A stretch of 32,384 nt of DNA from Saprospiraceae bacterium (GCA_024762995.1 JANTGI010000023.1:1-32384); one strand, 5' to 3'; shown: positions 15,493 through 24,095, numbered from the stretch's first letter. Notes: generated from the letters alone by a model not told the origin. Made by a program: numbers and translations.

Positions 15493-16839
15493 ATGAAGAA
15501 TTTATTATTTTTTCTATTGGCTTTAAGTGTCATTGGCTTGTCAGCTTGTAAAAAAGACCAGCCAACCGTGTCCGGGGAATTTGACAAAGAGTTGACCACT
15601 GCCTTAGAGAATGCATCAAATGGAGAAGGAAAAGCCTTTTTTACCTTACCGGAAGCGATGGATTTTGCTAAGATTCCGCAAGATCCCAATAATCCGTTGA
15701 CGACAGAAAAAGTGGAGTTAGGTAAAATGCTTTATCACGAAACCGCCTTGTCTATTCATCCTAAAAACCCGATTACCATGGGCACCTATTCTTGTGCGAC
15801 ATGCCATTTTGCGCAAGGTGGATTTGCCGCTTGTAAGGTTCAAGGTGTGGGAGATGGAGGTATGGGATTTGGGGAATCCGGCGAATCCAGAGACAAAAGC
15901 CCGGTTATCTCGGAAGCTGATGTCGATGTACAACCTATCAAAACTCCAAGTTCTATGAATGATGCCTACCAGACCGTGACCTTGTGGAATGGTGCTTTAG
16001 GGGGTGTCGATGTGAATATCGGGACAGAATCCCACTGGACAGTCGGCACGCCAAAAGAGACCAATAATATGGGATTTCATGGGTTGGAAACGCAAGCAAT
16101 TGCCGGTCTAAAGGTGCATCGCATGGGTATTGACCCTGTTTTTGTAGATACAACGGAGTACAAAGCGATGTTTGATGCTGCATTTCCGGATGTGGATACC
16201 AGTGAGCGTTATACTAGAAAATATGCCGGTCTGGCCATTGCTGCTTATGAGCGCACACTGCTCGCCAATCAAGCCCCTTTTCAGAAATGGTTGAAAGGGG
16301 ATGATCAAGCTATGTCGGATAAGGAAAAGCAAGGAGCTATTCTTTTCTTTGGGAAAGCGGGTTGTGTGGAATGTCATACCGGTCCGGCATTAAATTCTAT
16401 GACTTTTTATGCTTACGGTATGAATGATTTGAATCAAATGCCCGGTGTTTATCGTCCGGATCCTAATTCTGATGCGAATTTAGGGCGCGGTGGATTTACA
16501 GCTAAGACCGAAGATATGTTTAAGTTTAAAACTCCCCAGTTATACAATTTAGCTGACTCGCCGCACTATGGTCATGGCTCTAGTTTTAATAGCATCAAGG
16601 AAGTGGTTGAATATAAGAATACCGGGCTTCCGCAAAATCCTAAAGTGGTAGCAGGTCAACTGGCTTCCGCCTTTAAATCTCTTGATCTTTCTACTTTGGA
16701 AGTAGAACAATTGACCGAGTTTTTGGAAAAAGGTTTGCGCGATGATAATTTGATGAGATATACGCCTTCTCAAGTTCCTTCCGGAAATTGCTTTCCCAAT
16801 AATGATCCGCTTTCTAAGCTGGAAATGGGTTGCGAGTAA
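15493..16839 (+). CDS. Di-heme cytochrome-c peroxidase (CcpA/MauG family) lipoprotein
   Basis: A 448-aa protein of the bacterial di-haem peroxidase family, which reduces hydrogen peroxide with electrons from cytochrome c or carries out related oxidations. Two c-haem sites are visible: CATCH (101-105) and CVECH (291-295). The N-terminus is a lipoprotein signal with lipobox LSAC (C19), so it is anchored in the envelope rather than free in the periplasm. The region 110-210 carries a long insertion between the haem domains. It ends before a strong terminator. Peroxidase versus MauG-like activity cannot be told apart here. Confidence 0.9.
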   Translation: MKNLLFFLLALSVIGLSACKKDQPTVSGEFDKELTTALENASNGEGKAFFTLPEAMDFAKIPQDPNNPLTTEKVELGKMLYHETALSIHPKNPITMGTYSCATCHFAQGGFAACKVQGVGDGGMGFGESGESRDKSPVISEADVDVQPIKTPSSMNDAYQTVTLWNGALGGVDVNIGTESHWTVGTPKETNNMGFHGLETQAIAGLKVHRMGIDPVFVDTTEYKAMFDAAFPDVDTSERYTRKYAGLAIAAYERTLLANQAPFQKWLKGDDQAMSDKEKQGAILFFGKAGCVECHTGPALNSMTFYAYGMNDLNQMPGVYRPDPNSDANLGRGGFTAKTEDMFKFKTPQLYNLADSPHYGHGSSFNSIKEVVEYKNTGLPQNPKVVAGQLASAFKSLDLSTLEVEQLTEFLEKGLRDDNLMRYTPSQVPSGNCFPNNDPLSKLEMGCE

Positions 16840-16841
16840 AA

Positions 16842-16879
16842 CGGTGCAACGGTATGACAGTGTAGCGGTGCAACGGTAT
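16842..16879. repeat. Two CGGTGCAACGGTAT repeats
   Basis: The same 14-bp word occurs at 16842-16855 and 16866-16879 (period 24), directly after the peroxidase stop codon. Confidence 0.7.
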
Positions 16880-16899
16880 AACGGTTTTATGGTATAGTA

Positions 16900-16942
16900 T
16901 AGTAGATACAAGATGTGCTGTCTTGTATCTACTATTTTTTTA
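16900..16942 (+). terminator. Strong rho-independent terminator
   Basis: A perfect 14-bp stem (TAGTAGATACAAGA at 16900-16913 against TCTTGTATCTACTA at 16921-16934) with a 7-base loop is followed by eight T's. It terminates the peroxidase transcript. Confidence 0.9.
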
Positions 16943-17002
16943 TCAACAAAAAGAAATGTTCCTTTCGGAGAAATCCATAGAGTTTATGTTAAAAAAAATA
17001 AT

Positions 17003-17010
17003 TAGATTTG
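17003..17010 (+). promoter_or_regulatory. Candidate -7 box (TAGATTTG) for the SDR gene
   Basis: TAGATTTGC matches TAnnTTTG, predicting a start near 17017 and a leader of about 41 nt to the ATG at 17058. -33 element unclear. Confidence 0.5.
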
Positions 17011-17057
17011 CTAAAATCTTACGATAGTAAACGCTAAAAGGCGTTAAACCATAAATC

Positions 17058-17807
17058 ATGAATCTAAAAGGAAAAGTAGCCGTGGTCACCGGAGCTTCAA
17101 AAGGAATTGGAAAAGCTATTGCTTTTGCATTGGGCAAGGTGGGGGCTAAGGTGGTGATTTCTAGTCGCAATCAGGAGGCTTTGGATGCCGTTGTGGAGGA
17201 ATTTGCGCAAGCAGGAGTCATTGCTTTTGCGAAAGCAGCCCATGTAGGAAAAGCAGATGATAGAGAAGCCTTGGTGCAGTCTGCGCGGAACCATTTCGGG
17301 AAAATAGATATCTTGGTGAATAATGCCGCAACGAATCCGGTTTTTGGGCCGCTAGAACTTACCGGGGAATCAGTTTTTGACAAGATTATTGATATTAATT
17401 TGAAGGCTCCATTTGAGTTGTCGAAGTTAGTTTTGGCCGGGATGAAAAAATCAGGTAGTGGCAGTATTATTCATATAAGTAGCGTGGAAGGGCAGAAACC
17501 GGGTACTCACATGGGCATGTACAGTGTGAGCAAGGCGGCTTTGCTTATGCTGACTCGTGTGCAAGCCAACGAATGGGGGCCACAGGGTGTACGCGTAAAT
17601 GCCATCGCTCCCGGATTGATTCAGACTAAATTTAGCCAAGCACTTTGGGACAATGAAAAGGTATTGAAGTATGCCTTGCGACAAATCCCTTTAGGACGTA
17701 TGGCACAGCCCGAAGAAGTCGCCGGATTGGCGGTTTTTTTGGCTTCTGACTTGGCTTCTTACATTACGGGTTCGACTTTTACGGTGGACGGTGGGTATTT
17801 AGCCTGA
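17058..17807 (+). CDS. SDR-family NAD(P)-dependent oxidoreductase
   Basis: Classical short-chain dehydrogenase of 249 aa. The Rossmann motif TGASKGIG occupies residues 11-18, the NNAA motif 88-91, the catalytic serine is near S141/S142, and the YxxxK pair is Y155/K159 in MYSVSKAA. The residue after the second beta strand (SSR, 35-37) suggests NADP preference, though this is a soft inference. Substrate not deducible; it could be FabG-like or a sugar or alcohol dehydrogenase. It converges on pyrI. Confidence 0.9.
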   Translation: MNLKGKVAVVTGASKGIGKAIAFALGKVGAKVVISSRNQEALDAVVEEFAQAGVIAFAKAAHVGKADDREALVQSARNHFGKIDILVNNAATNPVFGPLELTGESVFDKIIDINLKAPFELSKLVLAGMKKSGSGSIIHISSVEGQKPGTHMGMYSVSKAALLMLTRVQANEWGPQGVRVNAIAPGLIQTKFSQALWDNEKVLKYALRQIPLGRMAQPEEVAGLAVFLASDLASYITGSTFTVDGGYLA

Positions 17808-17846
17808 TTTGCTTTGGGTAGAAGGGGCACTTCCTGTTTGGCCGGC

Positions 17847-18302
17847 TCAAAACTTAAACCGCACTTGGTCGATAGCATATTTTTTTTCGCAGTATGCGCA
17901 ACGGACTTCTACCGGTTTTCTGCAAGCGACTTCAAATCTAGTGGGTACATTTTCGATATTGGTGACACAATTTGAATTGGGGCAGACAATATGTTTTTTG
18001 ATCTCGTCCGGGATGCTGATTCCATGTTTTTTGACCACCTTAAAGTCTTCGATAATGATGAGGGTGGCAGAGGGTGAAATCAAGGCAATACTATTGACTT
18101 CATCTTCCGTCAAAATTCGGTTTTCAACTTTGATGATGTCTTTTTTACCCATTTTATGACTGGTCAGATTGACCCCGATCATCATTAAATTTTTGGGTGG
18201 ATTCAAGCTCAAAATATCGGCTACTTGTAATGCTTTTCCGGCAACAATATGGTCGATGACGGTACCGTTTTTGATGGGATCCACTTTTAGTTTGTCTTTC
18301 AT
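17847..18302 (-). CDS. pyrI: Aspartate carbamoyltransferase regulatory chain
   Basis: Regulatory subunit of aspartate transcarbamoylase, 151 aa, which binds ATP or CTP/UTP and holds catalytic trimers together. The zinc site is complete: C107-x4-C112 and C135-x2-C138, matching the four-cysteine site of the E. coli protein. The N-terminal nucleotide-binding domain starts KVDPIKNGTVIDHI. It follows pyrB by 45 bp, so the holoenzyme is probably the feedback-regulated dodecamer. Confidence 0.96.
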   Translation of the reverse strand: MKDKLKVDPIKNGTVIDHIVAGKALQVADILSLNPPKNLMMIGVNLTSHKMGKKDIIKVENRILTEDEVNSIALISPSATLIIIEDFKVVKKHGISIPDEIKKHIVCPNSNCVTNIENVPTRFEVACRKPVEVRCAYCEKKYAIDQVRFKF

Positions 18303-18347
18303 TTTTTTTGTTTTCTGTGATTGGAAGATTTTTTGCGTAAGCGAAGG

Positions 18348-19250
18348 CTAGACTAATTTCATGATTTTGCTGATAATCGCTTGTCGCATGAAAACGCCAT
18401 TTTTGGCTTGTTGAAAGTAGTAGGCATAAGGCATACTGTCCACATCTGTCGTGATTTCATTGACCCTGGGCAATGGGTGTAATAGGATAAAATTGTCTTT
18501 GACTTTTTCCAACACTTGCGGAGTGATGATGTAGGCATCTTTTACTTTTTCGTAGTCTTCCAATACCGCAAAACGTTCCTTTTGTATGCGGGTCACATAC
18601 ATGATGTCCAATTGGGGGATAATCGGCTTGATATCTTCGACTTCTTCAAATTGAATCCCTTTTTCTAATAGCTCGTCCTTGATATATTGGGGCATTTGTA
18701 GATGGCTGGGGGACGCAAAATAAAAAGTAGGATTAAATTCGGATAAGGCTTGCGCCAAAGAATGAACCGTGCGCCCTAAACGTAAATCTCCGACCATGGC
18801 GATGGTTAAATTATCTAAGGTGCCTTGAGTCTTGTGAATGGAATATAAGTCCAACATGGCCTGAGTCGGATGTTGATTGGTGCCATCCCCTGCATTGATG
18901 ATGGGTACATCGACTGTTTCTGACGCAAAACGCGCAGCGCCTTCTACCTTATGGCGCATCACGATAAAATCCGCATACTGGCTGATAGTCATCAAAGTAT
19001 CTGATAAGGTTTCGCCTTTTTTGACGGAAGAACTACTCGTGCCGGACATAGAAAAACTCTGTCCCCCCAATTTTTTGATGGCAGTGTCGAAGGAAAAGTG
19101 AGTGCGAGTGGATGGCTCAAAAAAGAGTAGGGCGCCGAGATGACCGGAAAGGTCGGGTTTGATTTCCTTTGTTTCGATTTGCCGGGCTAATTCCAGCAAC
19201 TCCAAAATGTCATTTTTGCTGACATTACGCATCGAAATTAAATTTTCCAT
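18348..19250 (-). CDS. pyrB: Aspartate carbamoyltransferase catalytic chain
   Basis: Condenses carbamoyl phosphate with aspartate, the committed pyrimidine step. The carbamoyl-phosphate motif STRT is at residues 47-50 (FFEPSTRTHFSF). The later DGTNQHPTQAMLDLYS segment and the HPLPRVNEI motif complete the active site. The 300-aa length is standard for class B ATCase that works with PyrI. It is separated from pyrC by 58 bp, and the pyrI gene follows. Confidence 0.97.
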   Translation of the reverse strand: MENLISMRNVSKNDILELLELARQIETKEIKPDLSGHLGALLFFEPSTRTHFSFDTAIKKLGGQSFSMSGTSSSSVKKGETLSDTLMTISQYADFIVMRHKVEGAARFASETVDVPIINAGDGTNQHPTQAMLDLYSIHKTQGTLDNLTIAMVGDLRLGRTVHSLAQALSEFNPTFYFASPSHLQMPQYIKDELLEKGIQFEEVEDIKPIIPQLDIMYVTRIQKERFAVLEDYEKVKDAYIITPQVLEKVKDNFILLHPLPRVNEITTDVDSMPYAYYFQQAKNGVFMRQAIISKIMKLV

Positions 19251-19308
19251 GTTTTCATTTTTTGTTTTTGGTGTGAGTTAATATTTCAACTCCATTCGGA
19301 GCTAATTT

Positions 19309-20565
19309 TTACGTAAGTACCTGCCGTCCACTGACAAAAACTTGGTCAATGGGGACGACTTCCATTCCTTCAAAAGGGGAGTATTTGGCTTTGGTTTCAA
19401 ATTCTTGGGCTCGGATGACGGCAGATTGTCGGAGATCGAATACTGTCAAATCCGCTCGGTAGCCCGGAGCAATGGCGCCCACTTTTTCCAAGCCGAATAT
19501 ATTTGCGGTATGTGTAGAAGTGAGTGCCACCAATTTCTCCACGGATAAATTTCCTTTCTTTACTTCTTGTAAGAGTAGCGGCAAGGAGGTCTCCAGCCCG
19601 GGAAATCCTGATGGGGCTTGGAGATAAGGTCGGTTTTTTTCTTCAAGTTGGTGCGGGGCATGATCGCTGCCGATGGTATTCACTGTTCCGTCGGCGATGG
19701 CCTGCCAGAGTGCTTCATTATCTTTTGGGGTGCGCAGTGGGGGATTCACCTTGCCATAGTTGCCTACTTCGTTGAGTATCAATTCGTTAATCAATAGATG
19801 GTGCGGTGTGACTTCGCAATAGACACGGACTTTATCCTTGTAGGCGCGTATTAAATCAATCTCTTCAGCGACAGATGTGTGGGCAATATAAATGGCGTTG
19901 CCGATGCTTTGGGCGATTTTTAAAACGACTTCCGTTCCGATGGCGGCACATTCTCGATTGCGGATAAAGTGATGGTCTAGGACGGTTGGGTCTTTGACCT
20001 TGCGGGAAAATTTTTCTACACATGCTTGCCATTCCGAGTGAATCATCACCGGTAAGTCGTATTGCAAAGAGTATTCAAAAATTCGTTTAATAATTTCTTT
20101 GTCATTGACAAATTCGTTGGAGTTGGAGCCGGCCAAAAATAGTTTAAGAGAGGCTACATCGTCCGGGTTGGTGGATAGTATTTCCTGAAGTCCATCGAGA
20201 TTTTCGGCGGTGGCAGCAATATTGAATTTGTAGTGGACGAGTGATTTTTTAGCCACTTCTCGTTTTTTATTAAGATACTCTAAATTGACGGTAGGCGGTC
20301 TGTTATTGGGCATGTCAAATACGGTGGTGACCCCGCCTTTGATGGCGGCTTTAGAAGCCGAAGTCCAATCTTCTTTATAAGTTTGCCCCAAATCTCTGAT
20401 ATGAGTGTGTGGATCAATCATGCCGGGAATGATGTGTTTTCCGGTCATGTCGATGGTTTGGTCTGCGTTCGGAAATTCTTTACCTGAGTAGGCAATTAGA
20501 CCATCTTGAATCAATAGATTTTGGCTTTGTCCGTTGATGATGGCGTGGGTTAGAAGTAGGCTCAT
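19309..20565 (-). CDS. pyrC: Dihydroorotase
   Basis: Cyclises carbamoyl-aspartate to dihydroorotate. The metal-binding DPHTHIRD has H53 and H55. The lysine that becomes carboxylated is probably in SLKLFLAGS. Further ligands are the His of MIHSEW and IYIAHTS, with the catalytic Asp in IGSDHAPHQLEEK. At 418 aa it belongs to the long (type I-like) dihydroorotase group. The start ATG overlaps the pyrD stop in an ATGA, indicating translational coupling. Some members of this group are inactive PyrC-like proteins, but all ligands appear present here. Confidence 0.94.
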   Translation of the reverse strand: MSLLLTHAIINGQSQNLLIQDGLIAYSGKEFPNADQTIDMTGKHIIPGMIDPHTHIRDLGQTYKEDWTSASKAAIKGGVTTVFDMPNNRPPTVNLEYLNKKREVAKKSLVHYKFNIAATAENLDGLQEILSTNPDDVASLKLFLAGSNSNEFVNDKEIIKRIFEYSLQYDLPVMIHSEWQACVEKFSRKVKDPTVLDHHFIRNRECAAIGTEVVLKIAQSIGNAIYIAHTSVAEEIDLIRAYKDKVRVYCEVTPHHLLINELILNEVGNYGKVNPPLRTPKDNEALWQAIADGTVNTIGSDHAPHQLEEKNRPYLQAPSGFPGLETSLPLLLQEVKKGNLSVEKLVALTSTHTANIFGLEKVGAIAPGYRADLTVFDLRQSAVIRAQEFETKAKYSPFEGMEVVPIDQVFVSGRQVLT

Positions 20566-21620
20566 TTCACAATTGGTTTTTGATGATGGGCTTCATCGTT
20601 TGCGATTAGGGAGGTTATATTTTTTATTAAACCGGGACCTTGATAGACGAATCCGGTATAGATTTGTATCAAGGAAGCTCCGGCATCTAATTTTTCTTGG
20701 GCATCTTCTTTAGACATGATGCCGCCCACACCGATGATGGGGAGCTGTCCGTTGGTTTTTTGGTGGATGTATCGAATGATTTCTGTCGCTCGATTTTTTA
20801 GGGGCGTGCCACTCAACCCACCGGCACCTATTTTTTGGATTTTGGAGTTTGGGTAGGAGAGATTATTTCGGGTGGCGGTGGTGTTTACGGCGACAATTCC
20901 GTCAATTTTTGTAAGGTTGATGATGTTTAAGGTATCGTCTAGTTGCTCCCAAGATAAGTCCGGAGAAATTTTTAAAAGAATTGGTTTTGGCTTGGGTTTT
21001 TGTGCGTTAATTAAAGTCAGTTGAGAAAGCAAATCAAGCAAACTGTCTTTATCTTGTAGTTCCTTTAAATTTTTAATATTCGGGCAACTAACATTAACGG
21101 TAAAATAGTCCACATAATCATGTAACTCTTTGAATAACAGGATGTAATCATCATTGGCACGTTGGTTTGGGGTGTCGGTATTTTTGCCAATATTGGCACC
21201 GATAATGATATTACTTTTCCTTTTTTTTAGATTTTTGATGGCATTTTGTAGGCCCTTATTATTAAAACCCATTCGATTGATGAGCGCTTGATTCTTTTTT
21301 AATCGAAAAAGTCTTGGTTTGGGATTACCGGCTTGCGCCAAAGGGGTCACGGCGCCTATTTCAATGAATGCAAAACCAAGATGACTAAGCGCATCAATAA
21401 ATTCTGCATTTTTATCAAAGCCAGCAGCTAATCCTACCCGGTGCGGAAAGCTTAAACCAAAAAGTTGAATAGGTTTAGACTTAATTTTGGGCATAAAAAA
21501 AGTCCTTAACAGGACCGGTACAAAGGGAATACGACTAAAGAAACGTAACGAGTTTAAAGCTAGATAGTGGGCCGATTCGGCATCCAGCAGGAATAGTAAG
21601 TTTCTGACAAGTCGATACAT
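20562..21620 (-). CDS. pyrD: Dihydroorotate dehydrogenase, class-2 type
   Basis: FMN enzyme oxidising dihydroorotate to orotate. The N-terminal amphipathic extension (MYRLVRNLLFLLDAESAHYLALNSLRFF) identifies the membrane-associated class 2 group, which passes electrons to quinone. FMN and substrate signatures are VGLAAGFDKNAEF, FIEIGAVTPLAQAGNPKPR, INRMGFNNKG and ANIGKNTDT. The active-site motif is NVSCPN, with C179 where class 2 enzymes usually have Ser. I start at ATG 21620; the frame also extends to TTG 21638, but that codon lies inside the TACCTTTG box at 21636-21643. First gene of pyrDCBI. Confidence 0.93.
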   Translation of the reverse strand: MYRLVRNLLFLLDAESAHYLALNSLRFFSRIPFVPVLLRTFFMPKIKSKPIQLFGLSFPHRVGLAAGFDKNAEFIDALSHLGFAFIEIGAVTPLAQAGNPKPRLFRLKKNQALINRMGFNNKGLQNAIKNLKKRKSNIIIGANIGKNTDTPNQRANDDYILLFKELHDYVDYFTVNVSCPNIKNLKELQDKDSLLDLLSQLTLINAQKPKPKPILLKISPDLSWEQLDDTLNIINLTKIDGIVAVNTTATRNNLSYPNSKIQKIGAGGLSGTPLKNRATEIIRYIHQKTNGQLPIIGVGGIMSKEDAQEKLDAGASLIQIYTGFVYQGPGLIKNITSLIANDEAHHQKPIVK

Positions 21621-21635
21621 TCGGATAGGTTTAGG

Positions 21636-21643
21636 CAAAGGTA
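21636..21643 (-). promoter_or_regulatory. Candidate pyrDCBI promoter -7 box (TACCTTTG)
   Basis: On the minus strand TACCTTTGCC is a perfect TAnnTTTG element. The implied start near 21629 is only about nine bases before the ATG at 21620, so the pyr mRNA would have almost no leader and no room for attenuation. The identical core precedes tamB (32214-32221). Confidence 0.55.
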
Positions 21644-21711
21644 AAACATTTTTTTATCTTTTTATAATTTTTCCTTTTTTTTCGTATCGGTTGATATAAA
21701 TGGCATATCAC

Positions 21712-22263
21712 CTAAATAAATTCCCAGCTCCAACCATCAAAAAAAACAAATCCCCAAAAACCCTTTTGCATGACTAAGCGAACACGGGAGCCTGTCCCAG
21801 CGATTTTGGTGGGCATGGTGCCGTGCGTGCGAAAAGTATATTCCTTCCCATTTTTACGCAAGTATATCCAGTAAGTATCGGCGGGTTGACCTTTTTTCTT
21901 GCCAAACATTTGTACAAAATAACCTTTCTGTCCGATGTATTCATAGGATTCTGAAAAGGGCTGTGAAGTAGCCAATTTGCGATTGGTATAACTCCCAAAA
22001 AAAGGAGCGAATAACACAAAAGAAATCACAAAAAAAATATGTAGCCGAAGGCTTTTGGGATTTAATATTTTGGTGAGATAGCCTACGGTCACAAAGATAA
22101 TCGCCACAATAGATGCAGTGATGAATGAATTTCGAACTAAACGACCGATATGTCGTGTATTCGACAGGTAGGGAAATTCTAGAACATATAAGGTGATTAA
22201 TCCTAGAAAAGCGAAAGTACCCAGTGCTAGAAATAGATTTGTTTTTCTTTCCGAATGAGACAT
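21712..22263 (-). CDS. Hypothetical membrane protein, 183 aa
   Basis: Not recognised. Three hydrophobic segments are seen (about 10-30, 45-68 and 75-92), followed by a soluble C-terminal domain of about 85 residues with a beta-rich, aromatic ending (KGFWGFVFFDGWSWEFI). No catalytic motif. It lies upstream of pyrD in the same direction with a 91-bp gap that contains the pyrD promoter candidate, so it is probably a separate transcript. Confidence 0.75.
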   Translation of the reverse strand: MSHSERKTNLFLALGTFAFLGLITLYVLEFPYLSNTRHIGRLVRNSFITASIVAIIFVTVGYLTKILNPKSLRLHIFFVISFVLFAPFFGSYTNRKLATSQPFSESYEYIGQKGYFVQMFGKKKGQPADTYWIYLRKNGKEYTFRTHGTMPTKIAGTGSRVRLVMQKGFWGFVFFDGWSWEFI

Positions 22264-22326
22264 AATATCCTTGATAACTGCAATATAGACGGGTTTGTTG
22301 ACAAAAAAGTATAGTTAATTGCTAAG

Positions 22327-22534
22327 TACAGGACAAAAGTTGGTTAGATCGAAGAAAACCAAGTATTTTTTGATTTTTCTATTTTAACCCCCAAATACCT
22401 GCCTGCCTACAGCTCCGCTTTGGCCATGTCAGGCAGGTCCCCCTTGCGGAATGGGGACCTGCCTGCTCCGCAGGAAGGCAGGCTTTTGGCTAAAAAATAC
22501 TTGGTTTGCCTAAGTTCCAAGATTTTGTCCTGTA
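22327..22534. mobile_element. 208-bp palindromic (MITE-like) element
   Basis: The outer arms TACAGGACAAAA (22327-22338) and TTTTGTCCTGTA (22523-22534) are exact complements, as are the inner arms AACCAAGTATTTTTT (22357-22371) and AAAAAATACTTGGTT (22492-22506). The arms are AT-rich while the core (22390-22485) is GC-rich with many CCTGCC words, which can refold among themselves. TA occurs at each extreme, consistent with a TA target duplication. No coding capacity. Between this and 22700 (22535-22699) only a further GC-rich CCTGCC stretch (about 22558-22606) is seen. Confidence 0.65.
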
Positions 22535-22699
22535 TAAAGAGTTAATTGTTTAATTTCCAGCCTGCCTGCCGGGCGCAGCGTAGGATATGGCGGTAGGGCA
22601 GACAGGTACTGTGGTCAATATGTTTGACGATGTATTAGTATTACTCTTTTTTGGTTTTGTGGTGATATTGAAGGGTAAAAATTTAATAGTCAATGGAGT

Positions 22700-22991
22700 A
22701 CATATTTCATCTTTTTCAATATTTCGGCCCATTCAAGCTCCATAGGAGTGACATCTTAGTAGCCCGCAACGTAGTGGCGGGATAAAAGCATAACCCAACT
22801 GCAAGTCATAGCAAGCTATGTTGGAAAAACCAACGCAGAGTAAGGAAAAATTTGAAATATTTAGTAGTGGTAATTCTCTAAAAAATATCCTTCAAATTTT
22901 TTCTTAATCAAGGCGGATTTTGGAGGCATAGCAGGTTATGACGACCACTAGTCCAGTCTGGAATATTGTTTTTGTGCAACCTGTCATACAA
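22700..22991. repeat. Dispersed repeat, copy B (uninterrupted)
   Basis: Inverted copy of 10710-11130 without the 160-bp insertion. Blocks shared as reverse complements include GCTCCATAGGAGTGACATCT, CATAGCAAGCTATGTTGG and GGCATAGCAGGTTATGACG (with the corresponding sequence of copy A differing at a few positions). About 33 extra bases (near 22949-22981) separate TGGTCGTCAT from the TTGTATGACAG word of copy A. Some internal stems are CATAGCAAGCTATG, TTGGAAAAACCAA and CCCGCAACGTAGTGGCGGG. Confidence 0.9.
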
Positions 22992-23032
22992 TCTGTTACA
23001 CACACCAGCGCATCCGTTACCAAAATCTTTTG

Positions 23033-23040
23033 TATGTTTG
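23033..23040 (+). promoter_or_regulatory. Candidate -7 box (TATGTTTG) for the aldo/keto reductase gene
   Basis: TATGTTTG matches TAnnTTTG, about 60 bases before the ATG at 23100. -33 element not evident. Confidence 0.4.
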
Positions 23041-23099
23041 TGCTAGAGATGGGTTTAGCATTTTTTGTGTAACCTATTTTTTGATAATCACCCAAAAAA

Positions 23100-24095
23100 A
23101 TGAATGCAATGGAATATAGAAAATTAGGAAAATCAGGCCTGAAACTAAGTGCTTTGTCTCTCGGGTCATGGCTGACTTTTGGTAAGCAAATCCGTAATCC
23201 TGTAGCCGAACGATTGATGGCTTATGCTTATGAAAATGGGGTCAATTTTTTTGATAATGCGGAGATTTATGCGCAAGGTCAATCCGAGGTGGTCATGGGG
23301 CGTATATTGAAAAAAATGAAATGGGATAGGACATCATTTGTGGTTTCGAGTAAAGCTTTTTTTGGAGATCACCGGCAGGGGCCCAATCAGACAGGGTTAA
23401 GCCGAAAGCATTTGGTGGAGGCTTGTCATAATGCCTTGAATAGATTGCAGGTGGACTATTTGGACTTGTATTTTTGTCATCGACCGGACAAGGAGACGCC
23501 GATGGAAGAAGTGGTTTGGACGATGAATCATTTGATTCAGCAAGGGAAAATATTGTATTGGGGTACTTCAGAATGGTCTGCGCAGGAAATAATGGAGGCG
23601 CATATGGTCGCAAAAGAGTATCGCTTGATTGGGCCTACGATGGAGCAGCCGCAGTACAATATGTTTGTGAGAGATAAAATGGAAGTGGAATATAGTCAAA
23701 TATTTAGGAATATCGGGATGGGGACGACCATTTGGTCGCCGTTAGCGAGTGGAGTTTTGACAGATAAGTACTTGCGTAAAAATTTTCCGAAAGGTACGAG
23801 ATTAGGAATGGAGGGTTTGGAATGGCTCAAAAATTTAGCTCAGTTAGATGAGCGACTACCGAAAGTCCATGCCTTGAATGAATTTGCTCATGAATTGGGG
23901 CTTAGTCTGCCGCGTCTGGGTATCGCATGGGCATTGAAAAATCCAAATGTTTCGACAGTAATATTGGGGGCTTCTAAATTGAGCCAATTAAAAGAAAATA
24001 TGAAAGCCTTGGCCGATGTGCAACTGCTCACTCCGGATGTCATGGAAAGAATCGAAGAGATATTAGACAATAAACCTGTGGCACCACCTTACTAA
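23100..24095 (+). CDS. Aldo/keto reductase
   Basis: NADPH-dependent oxidoreductase with a TIM-barrel fold, 331 aa. The catalytic tetrad is visible: D52, Y57 (in FFDNAEIYAQGQSE), K85 (VVSSKAFF) and H127 (LYFCHRPD). Length and the C-terminal SKLSQLKENMKAL region, where the cofactor phosphate binds, resemble the potassium-channel beta-subunit-like group (AKR6) and YghZ-type reductases. Substrate unknown. An alternative start at ATG 23109 (MEYRKLG) is equally plausible. Monocistronic, converging on nrdJ. Confidence 0.9.
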   Translation: MNAMEYRKLGKSGLKLSALSLGSWLTFGKQIRNPVAERLMAYAYENGVNFFDNAEIYAQGQSEVVMGRILKKMKWDRTSFVVSSKAFFGDHRQGPNQTGLSRKHLVEACHNALNRLQVDYLDLYFCHRPDKETPMEEVVWTMNHLIQQGKILYWGTSEWSAQEIMEAHMVAKEYRLIGPTMEQPQYNMFVRDKMEVEYSQIFRNIGMGTTIWSPLASGVLTDKYLRKNFPKGTRLGMEGLEWLKNLAQLDERLPKVHALNEFAHELGLSLPRLGIAWALKNPNVSTVILGASKLSQLKENMKALADVQLLTPDVMERIEEILDNKPVAPPY

